Assembly (NCBI RefSeq): GCF_029784155.1
Contig: NC_073692.1
Coordinates: 373,554,813 to 373,618,812 of the forward strand
Reading direction: 5' to 3'
DNA: 64,000 bases
Source of the DNA: Uranotaenia lowii
Lineage: Eukaryota > Arthropoda > Insecta > Diptera > Culicidae
The notes under the pieces were generated by a model, which saw only the letters and a program-made list of their open reading frames with translations, did no database searches and was not told where the DNA came from. Both the position numbers and the translations under genes were made by a program. This document shows, piece by piece, positions 57,339 through 64,000 of the stretch; position 1 is the stretch's first letter; every line of letters starts with the position of its first letter.

Positions 57339-58609
57339 TGGAGAGAATTTTCACGTTCACGCAAGGCTGTCAACTTTTCTAAACCCTGGTTTCGTATTTT
57401 GAAAATCAAAAGATGCGAAAATGTGCCCAATGACTTCAACTTTTCAATCCCCTTTTAAAAATTCATTTGGTGTGATTTAAACAATTTTGACGGTTCATTG
57501 ATTGAATTTTAGCTTCAAATTAAAGGATCCCAGCCTTCCAAACATTATTCTTTGTTTAGATTCGTTATATCAAACATGTTGTCTAGAATTAACACATATT
57601 CTGACTCAATTAAAAATCTTTATTAGGCTGAAACAAATATCCCTTTCTTCTTTTGTCACCACCCCCTTAAGAAATTTCCAAAAACCCGAAGGGGGAAATA
57701 AATAAAGTTTCCCCTAAAAATTAAAAATTTCTTAATTTATAGGTTTTGTGCAACGATATAGTATGCAATATTGTTGCATACAAGCTTCTGAGCAATTTAT
57801 TCCAACTTATTTGTTTTTCGCGTTATTTTTATTGTCCCTTCCACCCTCGCGATGTTCCAACTTCGAGTGACAATAGAAGGATTTTAAATTTGTTTCGGCC
57901 TATTTGGTTTTTGGACGAAATGTTCATAAAAGAAGAAGGTACCGCTAACGAAGGATTTGAGTAACCTCTGAAACTTGTTATAATAGTTTAGGGTAAAAAA
58001 ACATTTGGTGTGATTGACTAATATTTATTGCCTATCTATTCGAATAACAAGAATATTATTCTGATCTGTTCATTTTAACCTTCCAAAGCGGTTCGCCAAA
58101 TATCCGTTTTGGGGAAATTAGAGTTGTAGTTTGATTTCTTTCTCCTGGCTGTAAATGTTGGGCGATTTTGATGATTTTATATTCATTGTGTAGGTAATTT
58201 ATTCTAATTACTCAACATTTCAAAATAAAGTCGATATGTATACCAGGTTATCAGAAACTGGTTCAGAAAGTAAAAAGCCCGAAAAATCAACTTTATTTTT
58301 AAAATACTCATAACTTCTGACAGCTTTTCTGTATTTAAGTGTTCCATCGATGTTTGAAATGATCAAGAATCCATCTATCCGACAATATATAGACAAGTTG
58401 GGGTTCAATGAAAGTTTTGACCGCTATCTCAGATCTTCTGGTAGAAAAAATCTTACTTTAAAAAAACGACATCCAATTTTGGATTTGTTTAGCTGTATTT
58501 AATTTCCCAATGAACCGATTTTCAAAACTCAAATTCAAATTTTTGGTCGTTAATTTGATCATTATTTTCATAGAACATACTTGGTCTGTCAAAATACCAA
58601 GTTCTTCAG
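57339..58609. other. AT-rich, nothing recognised
   Basis: 57655-57720 has a CCCCCTT...GGGGGAAA...TTTCCCC cluster that may be a decayed MITE end. The short ORFs are without motifs. Confidence 0.4.
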
Positions 58610-58998
58610 TAGGGGAGACGGGGGCATAACGACCCCCTAGGGCATAATAAGCACTACTCTTTTCTACGAAAGTAGGCTTATTTTCTTAAATAAACTTTCA
58701 TGAGGATTTGTTTCGTACTTCCTATAGCATTATTTTTCACAAAAACAGGAATATCCTTATCATCTTTACAGAGATATTAAAAAGAAAACGGCTATGTTCT
58801 CAAGTAACGATAATATTATAATTTTTGAGCATCACGAAATAAGCTCTTATGATCTTAAAACCACCTTGATCTATAATGTACGCACTGCAACATGATGTAC
58901 ACATTGTTTATCAATTTTTACCATCATAAAATTTTTGATTTTTCACTTTTATCAATTTCAAAACACGTTTTTACTTAAATTTGTTGACTAGGGGCATA

Positions 58999-60334
58999 TA
59001 CTGCCGCTCATAGCAAGTCCGTCCCATTTGCGTTTTTGTTGAGTTGAGAAAACAGCAATTGAATTTTGTTACTTGTTTGGAGAATTTTCGAATTTTCCCG
59101 CGGTTTTGATCGCGGCAATCAACAGCATTTGTTACTTACGTGACAAACAAATACTTTTGCATCATTGCTCGTTCAAAAATACCAAAATTTGGTTTGTTTG
59201 TGATGAAAATTATGCTCTGGGACGCATATGCGATTATTTTCATGGTAGGTATCTAGCAAAAATGATAGCAAGTCAGTCCCATTCCATAGCCAACTGCTAA
59301 CGCTGATGAAAAAACAAGGCTAGAAGAGAGCTTGTCCCGGTCTAAAGGAACCTATTTCTTGAACAACCTACGGAGAGCATTCCAGATTGCCCAATTTTAA
59401 CCAGGCTACCGGCTCTTTAAAGAATAAATGGGAAATACCCGGTCTGGTCCGGTTGCCCGGATATCGAGGAAACAAAAATCGTTTTTTCTGAGTTTTTTTC
59501 ACAATTTTTGAAAAATACAAACCAAAAATTCTTTTTAATTCATGAAATGTATCATTTTTGGGACAAATTACTTTGAATTTAAAACAAAATAGCTTCACAT
59601 ACATTTTTGGAATAGTAAAATAAGATTTGAATGCCCGCCGTTGATGTGTCTTGATAAAAAAAAATCTGTATTCATGTGTTCATTTTTTACCTTTTCTCTT
59701 GCCTTAATAGGAAAATACTTGGATTTTGACCAGGTTTGATCGGTTATGACCCGGTTTTTGAGTTTAAAATTTAGAAATCCATTGCCTAGGAGATTGCCTT
59801 ATTTTTGAGTGAAAATGGTCGAATTTTCCCGGCCTTATACATTCAGAAATAAGCTTAGAAAGCTTAATGTAGGGTATGAAGAGATCTGTAAGTAAAGACC
59901 TTTTTTGCGTTATTATTTTATACAATTAAAATTTTATGTAGAATGTTCGGAAAAAAAGCAAAAATATTTCACCTTTTTTATAACATGCGAGAAATTGCTG
60001 TAACAACCGGGTTGTCCTGTATCATATCCAATATAACTGCAGGCTGCACAACTGATACAGTAGCAACGTTATATTTCAAAGCACACTACATGGTCGTCTA
60101 TCACTATAATTATTGACTTTGGGACCGACTTGTGATGGTTTTTTCGATGGGACCGACTTGCGATCATTTTCACGATGGGACAAATTTACTTGAGGTTTTT
60201 TTCAATGTTCATCAGAACAAAGTACTAAAAAATTTTTTTTCTCCTAAAACTACCGATAATTCTAAGGTGATTCCACGGATAAACTCAAAAATGATGAAAA
60301 TGCAAATGGGACGGACTTGCTATGAGCGGCAGTA
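58999..60334. mobile_element. Inner TA-flanked MITE with 33-bp identical ends
   Basis: The ends TACTGCCGCTCATAGCAAGT (first 20 of 33 bases) and the exact complement at 60302-60334 are identical over 33 positions. TA lies on both sides (58997-58998, 60335-60336). Removing it joins GGGGCATA to GAGCACC in the outer element. The word GGGACCGACTTGC/T, the complement of the end repeat, recurs near 60121-60178. There is no transposase. Identical ends suggest a fairly recent insertion. Confidence 0.9.
59385..59465. repeat. CCCGGATATTT-type repeat, copy 3
   Basis: GCCCAATTTTAACCAGGCTA, then CCGGTCTGGTCCGGTTGCCC and GGATATCGAGG. It lies inside the inner MITE. A related GACCCGGTTTTTGAG segment is at ~59748. 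Confidence 0.55.
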
Positions 60335-60424
60335 TAGAGCACCATAATATCGAGGCATAATGAGCATTTTCTGCCGTAGAATCTAATTAAAATTGATTTA
60401 TAGAGCCACAACTTGACTAGTTTT

Positions 60425-60770
60425 CATCCGACGATTTAGCCTATTGGTAAGGTATCGGAGAGGTAATCAAAAGACTTGAGTTCGATTTCTGTTCGAGGTG
60501 ATTTTTTTCCGTTTACAAATAGTGATCGATTTTTTTTATTGTTACTTTACACGGCCAGTAGCATCATCCACCGAACAAAGCACCAGAAACATAATGTAAG
60601 AGCGTGTGTGAATTGTTCGTATTCTACAAACAGACATATGTAGATTATTTTGTTATTGCTTTGTTTGATGAATCTACGACTCACCTGACTTCATCGAGTT
60701 GAATTCGCTGCTAGATTCCCCGGCAGAAAACGCACATCTTGCCCTGATTAATGGTGCTCATACTGCCTCA
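60425..60770 (+). mobile_element. tRNA-headed SINE-like unit inside the outer MITE
   Basis: The A box TTTAGCCTATTGGTAAGG (60435-60452) and B box GAGTTCGATTTCT (60478-60490) are at tRNA spacing. The body runs to about 60770, and its last 90 bases match 34210-34325. A T-run lies after the head (60502-60508). Confidence 0.55.
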
Positions 60771-61109
60771 AGGGGGGTTCTCATTATGCCCTTACAGTGA
60801 TTGTTTTTCAGCATTTGGCAAAATTTTTTAAAATGCATTTTTTAACGTTTTCATCTAGTTTTTCACGTTCCAGCCTGTTAGGGAATAGGCTTTTCAAGTG
60901 TCTGAATACGAAACAATAATGTAACCTCCATATTATAGCTATTTTCTATGGTTATATAAGCGTTTTCCTTAAGCTGCCCATTATGCCCTTATCTCCCCTT
61001 TATTGAAATTATGATAAAGTGGTTTGAAATAAGCGCTTCGGGCCATATTAACCGGAACAGCTGTGGAGGGTTGAATTATTGAGATTTTAATTTGTATTTG
61101 AACTTATTG

Positions 61110-61260
61110 AACACTAGAGTGTCCCAAATTGATATGGGAAATTTTAGGCGCTGCAGGTGAAAATTGATCCTAGGCCAAGTACAGGGTTCCATGCTAAATT
61201 TGGGTCAGATCGGATCACGGGAAGGGGTCGCTCAACGAGCCTTAAATCTTTGCACAAAAA
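61110..61260. repeat. Single-arm relative of the 12990-13512 foldback
   Basis: GTGTCCCAAATTGATATGGG, GCGCTGCAGGTGAAAATT, CTAGGCCAAGTACAGG and CGCTCAACGAGCCTTAA parallel the left arm at 12960-13050. Confidence 0.6.
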
Positions 61261-62779
61261 CCTATAAATCAAGAAATTTTTTTTTTGAGAAATTTTCAAT
61301 AAAACCAAGAATGCAAAAGGTGAAATAAATAACTCCCATTTTCCAAAATTTGTTTTTTGGTCTTGTAATCTTTAGGATATTTGATTTGTTTTTGGGTTTT
61401 GCTTTATTTTCGAAAAGAAGAAATTGATATTTATTCTAGCCTCATTGGTTTGTGTAAAAATCGGCAGTTTAATTTGTGTAAATACTGATTCTTAACCTAA
61501 ACATAATTTAATCTACTACAATCACCTTCAGATAACAAAAGAGCTTTTGTTCACAGGATGCCATATAATCTCATTCAAAGAATGGAATCGTATCTAAGAA
61601 CATGTGGCAGGATCGGGGAAGGACCGGGTAAAAAATTAAGAAATTTAAATATACAATACTTCAACACATCTCCGGCCCTGTCAGAAAGCATTTTTCATTA
61701 TCCGGTGAGCCACGAAAGGTTGGCAGTTCCTATTCATGGATTGAGATACAATTTTTTTCTCTTCTATCATAAATCCCCAGCAACAAAAGGGAATCATAAC
61801 TGATGAGCCTCGACGAAAGTCAGCAGCGCCTGGGGATGTCTCACATCGTATTTTGCTCGAGAATGACACAATGTTGTCGCCGCTGTCTGCCGGAATAATG
61901 TTAACAGAGAACTGTTAGACCGAAAGAGCGAAAAAAAAGACAAGAAATGCCAAATGAATAAAGATAAGTAATCCGGGATCAACGAAATGGAACATGGAAA
62001 TGCGTTCGAGGTTTCAAGGAAGGAAAGGATCAGCTGCTGGGAACCTTTAAATGTATAAAAAGGATGAGGGAAGCGACTAAACCATTGCCCCGAGCCATTG
62101 TTAGATTTCAGTATTCCAAGTCTCCGACAGGCTTAACGAATGCTGTCAATTATGTAAGCATTTTTCTTTTGCCGTTTAGAGCGACCGGTGTGGATTTATA
62201 ACATTTTTACCGCACGATGACAGCTATCTAGTCTCTTTCTCTCTCTCTCTAGCTGGCTGATGGTTGATTGAATTTGGTTTTTTGGCCAACAAGATCTGGG
62301 AAATATTTTCCGCTTCCGCTGAATAACGTAAGTTGACTTATGGATAGAGCCTGAGCTGATGGTAAGAAGACGACATCAACGAAGAACGCGCTCAGCAGGC
62401 ACTAAATGGTGATGACAAATCTCTCTGACAGTTCCTACTACGAAATAAGTCGTACGTACGCATAATGTTTTATTCATGAAGTTAGCGGAAGGTTCATCAG
62501 ATCTCATAATCAACTGGAGATGTAAAATTTGAATTTCGCGGATTATGTAAGATGAAAATTATTTGAAGGAAACAAAGCGGTCTTCGCTCATTTGAGATCC
62601 ATCCCAGCTTTCAGCTTCGTTTCTTCCAATTAGTTTAACATGAAAATCAGATACAATACGATACATCGAAGTAAAATCGCAACTTTAATCTGTGCCGAAA
62701 TCAACGTAATTTTTTCCAAACCTGAGGAGTTTAAAATGGTCAAATTCAGGAAGATGCACACGTTTCTGATCATTTTGTT
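61261..62779. other. Unassigned 1.5 kb
   Basis: A CT run (TCTCTTTCTCTCTCTCTCT) lies near 62233-62252. Overlapping short ORFs at 61558-61982 have no motif. 62000-62450 is less AT-rich and might be host sequence. Confidence 0.35.
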
Positions 62780-62935
62780 ATTTCGTTATTTCGTTATTTT
62801 TGTCATTTTTGTCCTTTTTTGTATTTTTTGTATTTTTTGTAATTTTTGTAATTTTTGTAATTTTTGTAATTTTTGTAATTTTTGTAATTTTTGTAATTTT
62901 TTGTAATTTTTGTAATTTTTTGTTATTTTTGTAAT
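62780..62935. repeat. Minisatellite of ~9-base TTTTTGTAA units
   Basis: About 10 near-perfect copies of TTTTTGTAA (62833-62930), preceded by variants TTTCGTTAT and TTTTTGTCA. Translation gives CNFCNF or KITKIT peptides, which are artefacts. Confidence 0.95.
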
Positions 62936-62944
62936 TACAGTACT

Positions 62945-63010
62945 GTTCCGATTTTGTCAGCCCCATCTTGAATTTAGGGCTGACAAAACAGGGTACCTGA
63001 CAAAATCGGG
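62945..63010. repeat. Short palindromic repeat
   Basis: TTCCGATTTTGTCAGCCCC is followed 16 bases later by GGGCTGACAAAACAGG and then CTGACAAAATCGGG. A hairpin with a second, overlapping right arm; it looks like collapsed terminal repeats of a small element. Confidence 0.6.
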
Positions 63011-63097
63011 AAAAAAAAATTTCTTGAAAATAATTTCAATTTTGATTTCATAATTGTCCGTTTACTTGTTATTTGGATATTTTATGTCAATACCATG

Positions 63098-63222
63098 ATA
63101 AGGGGTGACATTGACCCCTTTTCTTTATTTTTTACCCTTCTTACAAAGAAAGGAATACTTTCGATCCGAGGCCCGGAGGGCCAAGTGTCATATACCATTC
63201 GACTCAGTTCGTCGAGATCGGA
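63098..63222. other. Possible TAGGGG-type MITE end
   Basis: TAAGGGGTGACATTGACCCC (63099-63118) resembles the ends of the TAGGGG family. No partner end is visible before the window stops. Confidence 0.3.
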
Positions 63223-63549
<327 letters not shown>

Positions 63550-63913
63550 TGTTACAAAATGATGTCACAGACGTTCCTCTATGACCGCTTGACCGATTTG
63601 AGTTCTTGAGGCGTCAAATGAAAGGTCTTGCAAACAGCAGAATGGAGGACCCGTCCAAGAACTCAACCCTAAGTGATTGTTTACAAACACCTTTCATACA
63701 ATGGATTGCGTACATGCCATTTGAAAAACCGTTGGTGCGTAGCTGCAGGATTGATATGCAATTGCAAAACAGCTGAATTTGTTTGATCACGTTTTAATTT
63801 GAAGTATGTTATGGTACTTTTCTATGGATTTACAAAAACAAATGTTTTATTTTGAACCGTCCTTTATTTTTCTGAATTAAAAAATAAAAAAAAAGTTTCA
63901 TGAAAAACGAAAA
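63550..63913. other. No gene recognised
   Basis: AT-rich to mixed DNA after the microsatellite. No motif is seen. Confidence 0.4.
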
Positions 63914-64000
63914 ATCCACGTGGTTTGTGGATAGTTTTCTAAGGGACTATCCATAAACCACGTAGACTCATTTTTGGTCATTTCAGATCCCCCCCCCCCC
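63914..64000. mobile_element. Inverted repeat at window edge, end of a further element
   Basis: Arms CCACGTGGTTTGTGGATAGT and ACTATCCATAAACCACGTAG (18 of 20 positions pair) are separated by ~10 bases. The second is followed by ACTCATTTTTGGTCATTTC and a C run. The GACTATCCATAAACCACGT word is of a kind common in mosquito repeats (from memory). The element probably continues beyond the window. Confidence 0.5.

Larger units (their letters stand above)
58610..61002. mobile_element. TAGGGG-family MITE, outer element of a nest
   Basis: The left end is TAGGGGAGACGGGGGCATAA (58610). The right end, inverted, is AAGGGGAGATAAGGGCATAA (ending ~60999). The word GGGCATAAT / ATTATGCCC recurs near both ends (58623-58650, 60772-60780, 60978-60990). 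Another insertion occupies 58999-60334, so the outer unit is ~1.05 kb. The expected TA at the right end reads TT / TTTA, mutated. Confidence 0.75.

Overview
The window looks like AT-rich, repeat-filled nuclear DNA of an insect, most likely a mosquito. That reading rests on one GT-bounded coding exon of a lipocalin / apolipoprotein D-like protein whose mature N-terminus resembles mosquito and fly lipocalins, on a mariner of the DD37E type known from mosquitoes, on several tRNA-headed SINE-like units, and on many TA-flanked MITEs. There are no operons, no bacterial-type genes and no CRISPR array. Almost all long ORFs are chance readings of repeats. The species cannot be named from the sequence alone.

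The only host gene I can defend is on the minus strand: a signal-peptide exon at 45666-45797, with a donor at 45665 and a tentative promoter near 45920-45965. Its later exons should lie at lower coordinates, but none is recognisable, so most or all of 1-45665 may be one transposon-filled first intron (inference).

Region by region. 0-13.5 kb: a compound minisatellite (490-1590), a MITE (2545-3531), a short element at 7621-8504 with RSS-like ends (heptamer CACTATG, then 23- and 12-nt spacers, then the same nonamer, with a 5-bp CCACG duplication), a SINE (about 9010-9186), a TA-flanked MITE (9882-10861) and a foldback (12990-13512). 13.7-40.2 kb: two inverted copies of one palindromic element ('element E', 13680-22589 and 37232-40172). 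Their interiors are arrays of a ~138-bp unit, each unit carrying an inverted pair of a YY1/PHO-type motif. Later insertions broke the copies, and for two of them the other copy keeps the empty site. Between the copies lie a dead Tc1-like transposase (28387-29364), a fragment with an FFAT-H-KGPSDG motif (29743-29892), SINE and MITE pieces, and one arm of a second inverted repeat pair (about 26100-27050, partner 51550-52660).

40.4-45 kb: a dead DD37E mariner (40430-41596) beside a tRNA-Lys primer-binding site (41616-41633) and a retroviral-type LTR, itself split by an 8-bp-TSD hAT element (42389-44101), then a hammerhead-like Penelope-type motif (44804-44842). 46.8-64 kb: a foldback, a composite SINE abutting a 3'-truncated Tc1-like transposase (56158-57338), a nested MITE pair (58610-61002 holding 58999-60334), a 9-bp minisatellite, a ~320-bp GT microsatellite, and the start of a further palindromic repeat at the window edge.

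The most notable points are the 12/23 RSS-like ends of 7621-8504 (a candidate non-autonomous Transib), the arrayed palindromic YY1/PHO-like sites in element E, and the apparent flip of E's central hinge between its two copies.
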